From Pseudomonas thivervalensis (GTDB taxonomy: Bacteria; Pseudomonadota; Gammaproteobacteria; Pseudomonadales; Pseudomonadaceae), in contig NZ_LHVE01000001.1 of NCBI RefSeq assembly GCF_001269655.1, positions 600,075 to 664,074 on the forward strand: a stretch of 64,000 bases of DNA, read 5' to 3'. A program made the position numbers and the translations under genes. The notes below the pieces were generated by a model. That model was given only the letters and a program-made list of their open reading frames with translations, had not been told where the DNA came from and made no database searches. Shown here one piece after another: positions 38,762 through 47,955 of this stretch (the first letter of the stretch is position 1; every line of letters begins with the position of its first letter).

Positions 38762-39145
38762 TCAGTAACCGAGCCCGGCGGGCTTGAGGAACATGCCTTG
38801 ATGGTTCATGGCGATGCGGAACTTCAGGATGTCACCGGCCCTGAGGGTAATGTCCTGCGAGCCCGGTGCGAGCATGCCCGGGTTGCAGCCCGGCGCCTGT
38901 CCTGGCAGCAATTTCAGGCGCAAGGAGAATTGACCTGGCGGCAGGTTGAACGAGGTGCTTTGCTCCTGGAACAGCCTGGCCGAGAGTTGATCCTGGATGT
39001 AGATGCCGATTTCGCAGCTGGTCGCCACTTCCAGGCGCTCCCGGGAAATGATCAACACGCCATAATCTTCGCCGGCGGCCAAGGCTTGGGGCGCCACCGC
39101 TGAAAAACCGAGCATGCAAAACAGGCTGAACGCTGACCAGCGCAT
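38762..39145 (-). CDS. Small exported protein of unknown function between copA and copZ
   Basis: No family recognised. The 127-aa protein has a Sec signal peptide (MRWSAFSLFCMLGFSAVAPQ, cleavage likely after ALA near residue 28). The mature domain of about 99 residues contains two Cys (SCEIGIY and GCNPGM), which may form a disulfide. It reads like a small beta-sandwich domain (FNLPPGQFSLRLKLLPG ... ITLRAGDILKFRI). I chose ATG 39145 because the signal peptide begins there. It is divergent from copZ, and its 5' region contains the copZ CueR box, so copper control is possible but unproven. Confidence 0.78.
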   Translation of the reverse strand: MRWSAFSLFCMLGFSAVAPQALAAGEDYGVLIISRERLEVATSCEIGIYIQDQLSARLFQEQSTSFNLPPGQFSLRLKLLPGQAPGCNPGMLAPGSQDITLRAGDILKFRIAMNHQGMFLKPAGLGY

Positions 39146-39234
39146 GGCTGAACCTCCGGTGTGGAATCCTTGATGGGTGCAGCTTGGCTGACGGCGATGC
39201 CGATTGCCAGCCCGGCAGTTTTTGTCAGAACTTG

Positions 39235-39255
39235 ACCTTGCCATGATGGCAAGCT
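39235..39255 (+). promoter_or_regulatory. CueR operator upstream of copZ
   Basis: ACCTTGCCATGATGGCAAGCT differs from the copA operator at only two positions (TGA for TGC at the centre and one arm position). It is 38 bp before the copZ start, so copZ is predicted to be in the CueR regulon. Confidence 0.88.
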
Positions 39256-39293
39256 TGAGACTGGCGCCAACTTCAATCCCAAGGAGTCATCTC

Positions 39294-39491
39294 ATGCAAA
39301 CATTCAATGTCGAGGGCATGTCCTGCGGTCACTGCGTCAAGGCCATCACCCAGGCTCTGCAGGCCAAGGATCCGGCGGCTCACGTGCGTATCGACCTGGG
39401 CGCCAAGACCGTCGAGGTCCAGAGTTCATTGCCGGCCAATGCCGTGGTCGAGGCCATCCAGGAGGAGGGTTATCAAGTCAGCGCCGTTTGA
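39294..39491 (+). CDS. copZ: Copper chaperone CopZ
   Basis: Cytoplasmic Cu(I) carrier of 65 aa with an HMA ferredoxin-like fold. It starts MQTFNVEGMSCGHCVKAITQ with the metal-binding MSCGHC motif. It ends with VVEAIQEEGYQVSAV. I chose ATG 39294 after AAGGAG. An upstream in-frame ATG would read through the CueR box. It probably hands copper to CopA; the shared CueR operators support one regulon. Confidence 0.95.
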   Translation: MQTFNVEGMSCGHCVKAITQALQAKDPAAHVRIDLGAKTVEVQSSLPANAVVEAIQEEGYQVSAV

Positions 39492-39585
39492 ATTTTTTAA
39501 TCGTTAGCGACCTATCGGAATGTTCAAGAGCGCCCGGCACAGCTAGACTGTCGGGCTGTCGAACGACGCCTGAGCTGGACGCCCG

Positions 39586-40788
39586 ATGAACCTCCGTACG
39601 ATTCTGATTCTTGGCGCCTTGAGCGCTTTCGGTCCCTTGGCGATCGATTTCTACCTGCCTGCCTTCCCGGCAATGGCCACAGCCTTTGGCACTGACGAAA
39701 AACACATCCAATTGACCCTGGCGGCCTATTTCCTCGGCTTGTCCATCGGGCAGTTGGCCTATGGGCCGGTGGCGGATCGCTTCGGGCGGCGCATTCCGCT
39801 GCTGACCGGCGTCGGATTGTTCACCCTGGCGTCCCTGGGCTGCGCCTATGCACCGAACCTCGAATGGCTGATCGGCGCTCGCTTCGTCCAGGCCTTGGGC
39901 GGCTGTGCCGGGATGGTGATCTCTCGGGCGGTGGTGAGCGACAAATGCGACGCGGTGGGCTCGGCCAAGGTGTTTTCGCAACTGATGCTGGTGATGGGCC
40001 TGGCGCCAATTCTGGCGCCAATGCTGGGCGGGTTGCTGGTGAACCTGCATGGCTGGCAGTCAATCTTCATTGCCCTGACCGTGTTCAGCGCATTGGCGTC
40101 GACGGCGGTGGCCTTGTGGCTGCCGGAGAGCTTGCCGGACTATGTGCCTCGGCAGCCGTTGTCGGGGGCGTTGCGCCAATATGGCCGGTTATTGACCGAT
40201 GCCGTCTACCTCGGCCATGCGCTGACGGGGGGCATCGCTATCGCTGGGATGTTTGCCTACATTGCCGGCTCGCCTTTCGTCTTCATCAAGCTTTATGGCG
40301 TGCCCGCCGAACATTTCGGTTGGCTGTTTGGCACCAACGCGGCAGGCTTCATCCTGGTTGCTCAGGTCAACGCCCGGCTGCTGTCCAAGCGCGGCCCGGC
40401 GTTCCTATTGAACCGCGCAGTATGGGTTTACCTGGGCGCCGGGCTGAGCCTGTTGGCGGTCAGTTCATTGCAACCTGCGCAGTTGTGGCCGCTGCTGGTC
40501 CCACTGTTTATCTGCATCGCCAGCCTGGGTTGCATCCTTCCCAATGCCTCGGCCTGCGCCATGAACGGGCAGGGCGCGCGGGCGGGCAGTGCTTCGGCCA
40601 TGCTTGGCTGCCTGCAGTTTTCCGTCGCGGCGGGAGCCGCCGCGCTGGTCGCCGCGTTGCATGACGGCACCGCCGTGCCGATGGCCTTGGTCATCAGTCT
40701 CTGCGGGCTGTTGGTGGTGGGTGCCGCCATGCTCACCCGTCGTCTGCAAAACGCCCGGGCCCTGGCCCAGGCCAGTGGCGAGGGCTGA
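39586..40788 (+). CDS. Bcr/CflA family MFS multidrug efflux transporter
   Basis: Inner-membrane drug:H+ antiporter with 12 predicted helices, 400 aa. The N-terminus LSAFGPLAIDFYLPAFPAMA and motif A YGPVADRFGRRIPLLTGV are typical of Bcr/CflA proteins. The RAVVSDKCDAVGSAKVFSQL segment follows. Substrates cannot be told from sequence. It stands alone on the plus strand after copZ, with a small convergent gene starting 2 bp beyond its stop. Confidence 0.94.
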   Translation: MNLRTILILGALSAFGPLAIDFYLPAFPAMATAFGTDEKHIQLTLAAYFLGLSIGQLAYGPVADRFGRRIPLLTGVGLFTLASLGCAYAPNLEWLIGARFVQALGGCAGMVISRAVVSDKCDAVGSAKVFSQLMLVMGLAPILAPMLGGLLVNLHGWQSIFIALTVFSALASTAVALWLPESLPDYVPRQPLSGALRQYGRLLTDAVYLGHALTGGIAIAGMFAYIAGSPFVFIKLYGVPAEHFGWLFGTNAAGFILVAQVNARLLSKRGPAFLLNRAVWVYLGAGLSLLAVSSLQPAQLWPLLVPLFICIASLGCILPNASACAMNGQGARAGSASAMLGCLQFSVAAGAAALVAALHDGTAVPMALVISLCGLLVVGAAMLTRRLQNARALAQASGEG

Positions 40789-40789
40789 C

Positions 40790-40960
40790 TCAGCCAGCTG
40801 CGCGCTGCTGCTGTTCGGGGAAATGATGAGGCGCGTGGATCCGCGCTTGCAGGGTCGTGGCGAAAGCCTGGGCTTCAGCCTCGGTACGGAAGGTGACGAC
40901 GTGCTGGTCAAGACGCACTTGCCATTGGGATTTTGCCACTTCTTTTATCAGGATCTTCAT
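40790..40960 (-). CDS. Small conserved protein (56 aa), function unknown
   Basis: The 56-codon frame starts at ATG 40960 (MKILIKEVAKSQWQVRLDQH) after a GGAGGTCAG ribosome site. It is basic in the first half. The pattern WQVRLDQHVVTFRTEAEAQAF looks like the short DUF2188-type fold seen in many small Pseudomonas proteins. Its 3' end abuts the Bcr/CflA gene. I cannot assign a role. The ribosome site and compact fold-like pattern support it as real. Confidence 0.7.
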   Translation of the reverse strand: MKILIKEVAKSQWQVRLDQHVVTFRTEAEAQAFATTLQARIHAPHHFPEQQQRAAG

Positions 40961-41103
40961 TGCTGACCTCCTCACGAAAAGATTGCGTTGCAAAGGCCTC
41001 GAGTGTAGACCCGAATGCGATCGCAATTGTGACAACGGTCAATTCTCGGACTGACGGTGCAGTTCCAAGTTGATGCAACAGCAGTTCCAAGTTGATGTAC
41101 CAC

Positions 41104-41195
41104 TTGTGGCGAGGGAGCTTGCTCCCGCTTGGGTGCGCAGCGCCCACATTGGGGCTGCTGCGCAGCCCAGCGGGAGCAAGCTCCCTCGCCACAAG
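41104..41195. repeat. REPIN, subtype B
   Basis: Inverted GGCGAGGGAGCTTGCTCCCG arms lie between the small 56-aa gene and the medium-chain oxidoreductase gene. Confidence 0.9.
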
Positions 41196-41225
41196 GATTG
41201 TTGGCGGGGCGACTGCTGCGTTCGG

Positions 41226-42239
41226 TCAGAAGCCTTCGAGCACAATCTTGCCCTTGGCCTGGCCGCTTTCCAGCAACGCATGCGCACGGCGCAGGTTCTC
41301 GGCGTTGATGGTGCCGAAATGCTCGCCCACCGTGGTCTTCAACGTCCCGGCGTCGATCAGGGCGGCCACACGGTTGAGCAGTTTGTGCTGCTCGAGCATG
41401 TCCGCCGTTTCGAACAGCGAGCGGGTGTACATGAACTCCCAGTGCAACGACAGGCTCTTGCGCTTGAGCTTGGTCACGTCCAGCGCCTTGGGATCGTCGA
41501 TCAGCGCCAGTTTGCCTTGGGGCGCGAGGGCTTCGACCAATTGGTCCAGGTGCTGGTCGGTCTGGGTCAGGCTGGCGACGTGAGTCACCTGGGGCTGGCC
41601 TGCTTCTTTCAACACGTCGCTCAAGGGGCGGCTGTGGTCGATTACCAGGTCGGCACCCAGGTTGCGCACCCATTCCTGGGTTTGCGCACGGGACGCGGTG
41701 CCAATCACTTTCAGCCCGGTGAGTTGGTGGGCCAGTTGCGTCAGGATCGAACCCACGCCTCCCGCCGCGCCGACGATCAACAGGCTTTGGCCCTGGTCGT
41801 CCTGGCCTTCCTGGATGTGCAGGCGCTCGAACAACAATTCCCAAGCGGTAATGGCCGTCAACGGCAGCGCTGCCGCATCGGCGAAACCGAGGGTCTTGGG
41901 CATGTGGCCGACAATGCGCTCATCCACCACGTGCAACTCGCTGTTGCCACCGGCCCGGGCGATGGAACCGGCGTAGAACACCTTGTCCCCGGCCTTGAAC
42001 AGCGTGACCTCGCTGCCCACCGCCTTGACCACGCCGGCTACGTCCCAGCCCAGCACCTTGGCGACGCCGTCTTCGGGTTGGACGTTCTGGCGGACCTTGG
42101 TGTCCACCGGATTGACCGAAATAGCCTTGACCTCTACCAGCAGGTCTCGGGGACCGGCGAGCGGTTCCGGCAGTTCAATGTCCTGGAGCGATTGCGGGTC
42201 GGTGATGGGCAACGAATGGTAGTAGGCGATGGCTTTCAT
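41226..42239 (-). CDS. Medium-chain (zinc-type alcohol dehydrogenase-like) oxidoreductase
   Basis: Predicted NAD(P)H-dependent quinone or enone reductase of the MDR superfamily. The 337-aa protein starts MKAIAYYHSLPITDPQSLQD. The GroES-like domain contains ISVNPVDTKVRQNV and LGWDVAGVVKAVG. The Rossmann domain has LLIVGAAGGVGSILTQLA. No catalytic-zinc cysteine set is apparent, so it is of the quinone-oxidoreductase/ZADH type. It is divergent from a LysR gene 114 bp away, which is its probable regulator. Confidence 0.93.
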   Translation of the reverse strand: MKAIAYYHSLPITDPQSLQDIELPEPLAGPRDLLVEVKAISVNPVDTKVRQNVQPEDGVAKVLGWDVAGVVKAVGSEVTLFKAGDKVFYAGSIARAGGNSELHVVDERIVGHMPKTLGFADAAALPLTAITAWELLFERLHIQEGQDDQGQSLLIVGAAGGVGSILTQLAHQLTGLKVIGTASRAQTQEWVRNLGADLVIDHSRPLSDVLKEAGQPQVTHVASLTQTDQHLDQLVEALAPQGKLALIDDPKALDVTKLKRKSLSLHWEFMYTRSLFETADMLEQHKLLNRVAALIDAGTLKTTVGEHFGTINAENLRRAHALLESGQAKGKIVLEGF

Positions 42240-42353
42240 GAAGCGGCTCCGTGAGGTGAGTTTCGATGAAGGCCATGTTTGACTATTTATAGTCGAGATA
42301 AAACCGGCTAAAAGAACAGGCTCTTTCAATAATATTTTGATAATGGAGCCGTC

Positions 42354-43283
42354 ATGCTTCGCTTCGATGACTTGCAATTGTTTGTCCGGGCGGCGGACCT
42401 GGGCAGCCTTTCGGCGGCGGCCAGGGTCATGGACCTGTCGGCGGCGGTGGCCAGTGCCGCGTTGAAACGGATCGAGCAGCACCTCGGCGCGCGGCTGTTG
42501 GCCCGCTCCACCCGCAGCCTGCGCCTGACGGCCGAAGGCGAGGGCTTTCTCGAATATGCCCGTGCCGCGTTGAGCAGCCTAGATGAAGGCCGGCGGTTGT
42601 TGACCAGCGGTCAGGACCAGGTCAGCGGCGTGTTGCAGTTGTCCGCGCCATCGGACTTGGGGCGCAACCTGCTGTTGCCCTGGCTGGACGCGTTCCAGCG
42701 CGAGCACCCGGGGCTGACGGTGCGGTTGCTGTTGGGCGATCGCATTGCCGACCTGTTCAAGCAACCGGTGGACATTGCCCTGCGTTATGGCGATCCGGAA
42801 GATTCGAGCCTGGTGGCCTTGCCCGTCGCCCCGGATAACCGTCGGGTGCTGTGTGCGTCGCCGGATTATCTGGCACGCCAGGGTGAACCCCATCAGTTGG
42901 AACAATTGGCCCAGCACAACTGCCTGTTGTACATGCTGGGCAGCCGGGTCCATGACCGATGGGGTTTTCATGACGGCAAGCGGGAGGTGAGCCTCACCGT
43001 TACGGGCGACCGCTTCAGTGACGACGCCGATGTGGTGCGCCGCTGGGCGGTGGCAGGTGCCGGGATCGCCTACAAGTCATGGCTGGATGTGTCCACCGAC
43101 GTGCTGGCCGGGCGCTTGAAAATCCTCTTGCCGCACCTGCAATGCGAACGCGCGCCGCTCAACCTGCTATGCGCGCACCGGGCGCAATTGAGCAAACCCA
43201 TCAACCTTTTGCGGGACATGCTCCGGACCCGCTGTGGTGAGTTGACGGCTCGATTTCCACTCCCGACGGGGGCGGGGCAATAG
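42354..43283 (+). CDS. LysR family transcriptional regulator
   Basis: The 309-aa protein has an N-terminal winged helix-turn-helix (FVRAADLGSLSAAARVMDLS ... ALKRIEQHLGARLL). Its periplasmic-binding-like effector domain is of the AaeR/CrgA type, with QLSAPSDLGRNLLLPWLDAF and DIALRYG. It is divergent from the medium-chain oxidoreductase, and the 114 bp between contains the likely control site. The inducer is unknown. Confidence 0.94.
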   Translation: MLRFDDLQLFVRAADLGSLSAAARVMDLSAAVASAALKRIEQHLGARLLARSTRSLRLTAEGEGFLEYARAALSSLDEGRRLLTSGQDQVSGVLQLSAPSDLGRNLLLPWLDAFQREHPGLTVRLLLGDRIADLFKQPVDIALRYGDPEDSSLVALPVAPDNRRVLCASPDYLARQGEPHQLEQLAQHNCLLYMLGSRVHDRWGFHDGKREVSLTVTGDRFSDDADVVRRWAVAGAGIAYKSWLDVSTDVLAGRLKILLPHLQCERAPLNLLCAHRAQLSKPINLLRDMLRTRCGELTARFPLPTGAGQ

Positions 43284-43424
43284 TCGCGCACAAATAGAGA
43301 CTTTTCCCTCATGAACAATCGCCTCCAAAGGTTTCCGGAGGACAGGAAAGCTCGATCGCCGCGCTTATACTAGCGACCGCCTGCGCCAGAGCAGTAGACG
43401 AATGATTCAACAGGGAGTGAATAC

Positions 43425-44159
43425 ATGGAACATGCACCTTGCATCAGCCAGATCGCCACGCTGCTGGCTGACCCCAAGCGCAGCGCAATGATGTGGGCCT
43501 TGATGGACGGCACGGCCCGCCAGGCCGAGGAGTTGGCATTGCTCGCCGGGTTGTCGCCGTCATCGGCCAACGCGCACCTGGGGCGCTTGTCCGCCGGAGG
43601 CCTGTTGAAAGTCGAAGCCCGGGGCCGCAAGCGGTTTTTCCGCCTGGCCGCGCCTGAAATCGGCGCGGCCGTCGAAGCCCTGGCCAGCGCGACCCTGGTC
43701 AGTACGCCGCGGCAGATTCCGGAGGTCTTCAAGCGCCGGGTCATGCCGACCAAGGCCCCATCGGCCCCCGCTTCGTTGATGCGGGCCAGGCTGTGCGACG
43801 ATCACCTGGGGGGAACCCTGGCGGCCGATCTCTACCAGCGCCTGCTGGATGCCGGGTGGATCGAGCAGTTCGAACAGCGGGTGATCGTCACGCACAAGGG
43901 CGCCAACCAACTGGCCGAGCGTGGTTTGTTCATCCAGGCCCTGGCCCATCGCAACGCCCGTATCGCCTGCCCCTGCCCGGACTGGAGCGAGCGGCGTCCG
44001 CACCTGGGGGGCGCGCTGGGGGCGGCGTTGCTGCAGTTGTTCCTGCAGTCGGGTTGGCTGACCTTGCCCAACGATTCGCGGGCCTTGCAGGTGACGACGC
44101 TCGGCCAGCAGGAAATCCACCGGTTCGCCCGGCAGGACGCCGTGGAGATGGCGCTCTAG
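43425..44159 (+). CDS. ArsR-family helix-turn-helix transcriptional regulator
   Basis: The 244-aa protein begins with a winged helix domain (ISQIATLLADPKRSAMMWAL ... LSPSSANAHLGRLSAGGLLK), an ArsR/SmtB fold. A longer C-terminal domain holds a CPCPDWSERRPHLGG motif, a conserved cysteine pair typical of the long ArsR-like proteins next to transporters. It precedes an MFS transporter gene by 113 bp on the same strand and may control it. The ligand is unknown. Confidence 0.9.
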   Translation: MEHAPCISQIATLLADPKRSAMMWALMDGTARQAEELALLAGLSPSSANAHLGRLSAGGLLKVEARGRKRFFRLAAPEIGAAVEALASATLVSTPRQIPEVFKRRVMPTKAPSAPASLMRARLCDDHLGGTLAADLYQRLLDAGWIEQFEQRVIVTHKGANQLAERGLFIQALAHRNARIACPCPDWSERRPHLGGALGAALLQLFLQSGWLTLPNDSRALQVTTLGQQEIHRFARQDAVEMAL

Positions 44160-44272
44160 GAAACGCTCCTGGCGCGTCGCTCAGGGCTGTCGGCAGGTCG
44201 TAATCAGCAATAACCGCCCGCAAGGTTCGCGCACACTCGGTCCGGGGAATTTTTCTGGATTGGGGGGCTTGC

Positions 44273-45652
44273 ATGAATACTCACGGTTACAGCGCGGCGG
44301 AACGCCTGGAGCGGTTACCCATCAGCGGGTATCACCGGGTCATTTTCATCATCATCGCCCTGGCGTTTTTCTTCGATTCCATGGACTTGGCAATGATGAC
44401 GTTCCTGTTGGGCTCGATCAAAGCCGAGTTCGGCCTGAGCACCGCCCAGGCCGGTCTGCTCGCCAGCTCCAGCTTCTTCGGCATGGTGCTGGGGGCGTCG
44501 CTGTCGGGCATGCTGGCCGATCGGTTCGGGCGCAAGCCGGTGTTCCAATGGAGCATCGTGTTGTGGGGCATTGCCAGTTACCTGTGCTCTACCGCCCAGG
44601 ACGTCGAGACCTTGACACTGTTTCGCGTCCTGCTCGGCATCGGCATGGGCATGGAGTTCCCGATTGCCCAGTCCATGCTCTCGGAACTGATCCCGGCCAA
44701 GCGTCGAGGGCGCTACATCGCCTTGATGGATGGTTTCTGGCCGCTGGGTTTCGTGGCGGCGGGGGTGTTGTCGTATTTCCTGCTGCCGGTGATCGGTTGG
44801 CGCGACATCTTCCTGGTGCTGGCGGTGCCGGCGGTGTTTGTCCTGGCGATTCGCTTCTTCATTCCCGAGTCGCCGCGCTGGTTGGAACAGGCCGGGCGGG
44901 GTGACGAAGCGGACGCCGTGCTCAAGCGGATCGAAGACAAGGTCCGGGCCTCGCTGGGACGGCGCGACCTGCCGGAGCCGATCCGCCTGCCAAGGGTCGA
45001 GCGTGTGCCGGGCAATTTCTTTTCGGCCCTGGCGCAGATCTGGTCGCCGCTGTATCGCCAGCGCACGACGATGATCTGGAGTGTCTGGTTCTTTGCATTG
45101 CTCGGTTTTTATGGCCTGACGTCCTGGCTCAGCGCGTTGCTGCAGCAGTCGGGGTTCGCCGTGACGCAGTCGGTGTATTACACCGTGTTGATTTCCCTGG
45201 GCGGGATTCCCGGCTTCCTGATGGCGGCCTGGCTCGTGGAGCGTTGGGGACGCAAGCCGGTGTGCATCATCACGTTGCTGGGCGGCGGCGTGATGGCGTT
45301 TCTGTATGGGCAGAGCGCGGTGTTTGGCGGCAACGTCGGCCTGTTGATCGGCACCGGGTTGCTGATGCAGTTTTTCCTGTTTGGCATGTGGGCGGTGCTC
45401 TACACCTACACGCCGGAGCTGTACCCGACCTCGGCACGGGCCACGGGCTCGGGTTTTGCTTCGGCGGTGGGGCGCATCGGTTCGCTGCTCGGCCCCCTGG
45501 TGACCGGCCTGGTGTTTCCCATCACCGGCCAGGGCGGCGTATTCGCCCTGGGCGCGCTGTGCTTCGCCGTGGCGGCGGGGGTGGTCTGGTTGTTCGGGAT
45601 GGAAACCCGGGGCAAGACGCTGGAGGAGTTGAGCGAGGGGGGAGCGCAATAG
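44273..45652 (+). CDS. MFS transporter (sugar/aromatic-acid porter type)
   Basis: Inner-membrane secondary transporter with 12 predicted helices, 459 aa. Motifs include FFFDSMDLAMMTFLLGSI and motif A SGMLADRFGRKPVFQWS. The sugar-porter-like PESPRWLEQAGR follows helix 6, with a repeat WLVERWGRKPVCII and a terminal METRGKTLEEL. Relatives such as NiaP carry nicotinate or aromatic acids, but the substrate here cannot be told. It follows the ArsR-type regulator and ends at a REPIN. Confidence 0.92.
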   Translation: MNTHGYSAAERLERLPISGYHRVIFIIIALAFFFDSMDLAMMTFLLGSIKAEFGLSTAQAGLLASSSFFGMVLGASLSGMLADRFGRKPVFQWSIVLWGIASYLCSTAQDVETLTLFRVLLGIGMGMEFPIAQSMLSELIPAKRRGRYIALMDGFWPLGFVAAGVLSYFLLPVIGWRDIFLVLAVPAVFVLAIRFFIPESPRWLEQAGRGDEADAVLKRIEDKVRASLGRRDLPEPIRLPRVERVPGNFFSALAQIWSPLYRQRTTMIWSVWFFALLGFYGLTSWLSALLQQSGFAVTQSVYYTVLISLGGIPGFLMAAWLVERWGRKPVCIITLLGGGVMAFLYGQSAVFGGNVGLLIGTGLLMQFFLFGMWAVLYTYTPELYPTSARATGSGFASAVGRIGSLLGPLVTGLVFPITGQGGVFALGALCFAVAAGVVWLFGMETRGKTLEELSEGGAQ

Positions 45653-45658
45653 AGCTCC

Positions 45659-45771
45659 TTGTGGCGAGGGAGCTTGCTCCCGCTGGGCTGCGTAGCAGCC
45701 CCATCGTCAAACCGCTTTCACCGATTGCGACCGCTTCGCGCTCGAGCGGGAGCAAGCTCCCTCGCCACAGG
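45659..45771. repeat. REPIN, subtype B
   Basis: Inverted GGCGAGGGAGCTTGCTCCCG arms have a longer spacer of about 60 nt. It lies between the convergent MFS and adenine deaminase genes. Confidence 0.9.
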
Positions 45772-45809
45772 TGTTCTCAGTGAAGAGGGCCTACTCAACC
45801 TCAAAGGTC

Positions 45810-46772
<963 letters not shown>

Positions 46773-46847
46773 TCATCAGCGAATCGATGGCGGGCATTCT
46801 ACAGGGGGCTGGCCGCCCTGTCGGGTAAAACCTGACCGGCTGATCCA

Positions 46848-47813
46848 CTACACGGGCTGCGGCTCCCGCCGGTAAGCATAGGTGTCAGCGAAGCGCGACA
46901 GCAGGAATTCGGCGCAAGTGGTGGTTGGGTACTTTGGCGGGTGGGTGTCATCCTGGCAACCGGGCAGGCACTGGATCAGCGTGTCGGGGTGCGGCTCGGC
47001 AAAGAATGGCATCGAGTAGCGGTCCACTCCCAGCGGGCTGATCACCCGGTGCGGCGTGGACAGGTAACGGTCGTTGCTCCAGCGCGCCATCATGTCGCCG
47101 AGGTTGACCACGAAGGTGCCCTCGATGGGCGGCGCGTCGATCCACTGGCCGTTGACGTTGCGCACTTGCAGGCCGCCGGCGGCGTCCTGGTAGAGCAGGG
47201 TGATGCAACCGTAATCGGTATGGGCGCCGGCCCCTTGCTGCTCGGCGCTGCTGGCAGTGTCGCGGGGCGGGTAATGGATCAGGCGCAGCACGCTCACCGG
47301 CTCGTTGAAGCGCGTGTCGAAAAAGTCCCGTTCGATGCCCAGCGCCAGGGTCATGGCGCGCAGCAGGGTTTGCGCAAGCGCTTGCATGTCGCGGTAGTGC
47401 TGCTCCATCAAGGCTTCCCAACCGCTCAGGTCGGGGTGACGGTTGGGGCCGCGCAAGGGTTTTTCCGCCAGCACCTCGGGGTGATCGGCCGGCAGATGCA
47501 GGCCCATGTCGAAGGTTTCCTTCAGATCACTGGGCTTGGTCGGGTCCAGTTGTTCCGTGGCGACGGCGCCGTAGCCACGGTGGTGGCGGGTCCGGGTGAT
47601 GTCGATCTTGAGTTTTTCTTCGACGGGCAAGGCGAAGAAACGTTGGGCATTGCCCAGCACCTCGGCGATGCGCGCTGGACTGATGGGATGGCCCTTGATG
47701 TAGAAAAATCCCCATTGGCGGCAGGCGCGGTCGATCTGCTCGGCGACGGCTTGCCAGGCGTCGGGCTCATCGTCGTAGAGTGGGCTGATGTCGATGATGG
47801 GCAGGCTGTTCAT
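46848..47813 (-). CDS. 2-oxoglutarate/Fe(II)-dependent oxygenase (isopenicillin N synthase family)
   Basis: Predicted non-haem iron oxygenase. The 321-aa protein has the N-terminal DIOX_N domain (PIIDISPLYDD ... RACRQWGFFYIKGHPIS). Its catalytic jelly roll has iron ligands in GAHTDYGCITLLYQD (His, Asp) and STPHRVISP (His), and the 2-oxoglutarate Arg in DRYSMPFF. I start at ATG 47813 (MNSLPIIDIS). It lies between adenine deaminase and a nucleoside-binding protein gene, so a purine-related substrate is plausible but unproven. Confidence 0.93.
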   Translation of the reverse strand: MNSLPIIDISPLYDDEPDAWQAVAEQIDRACRQWGFFYIKGHPISPARIAEVLGNAQRFFALPVEEKLKIDITRTRHHRGYGAVATEQLDPTKPSDLKETFDMGLHLPADHPEVLAEKPLRGPNRHPDLSGWEALMEQHYRDMQALAQTLLRAMTLALGIERDFFDTRFNEPVSVLRLIHYPPRDTASSAEQQGAGAHTDYGCITLLYQDAAGGLQVRNVNGQWIDAPPIEGTFVVNLGDMMARWSNDRYLSTPHRVISPLGVDRYSMPFFAEPHPDTLIQCLPGCQDDTHPPKYPTTTCAEFLLSRFADTYAYRREPQPV

Positions 47814-47843
47814 GGCTTTTCCTGAACTTAAAGGTGTACTCAA

Positions 47844-47936
47844 TGTGGGAGCGAGCCTGCTCGCGATAGCGGACTTACGTTCAACATGGATGTGGACAGA
47901 TAAATCGCTATCGCGAGCAGGCTCGCTCCCACAGGG
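47844..47936. repeat. REPIN, subtype A
   Basis: Inverted arms (TGTGGGAGCGAGCCTGCTCG and TATCGCGAGCAGGCTCGCTC) lie between the oxygenase gene and the BMP binding-protein gene. Confidence 0.9.
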
Positions 47937-47955
47937 TCTTGTGTCTATTCGCCAG

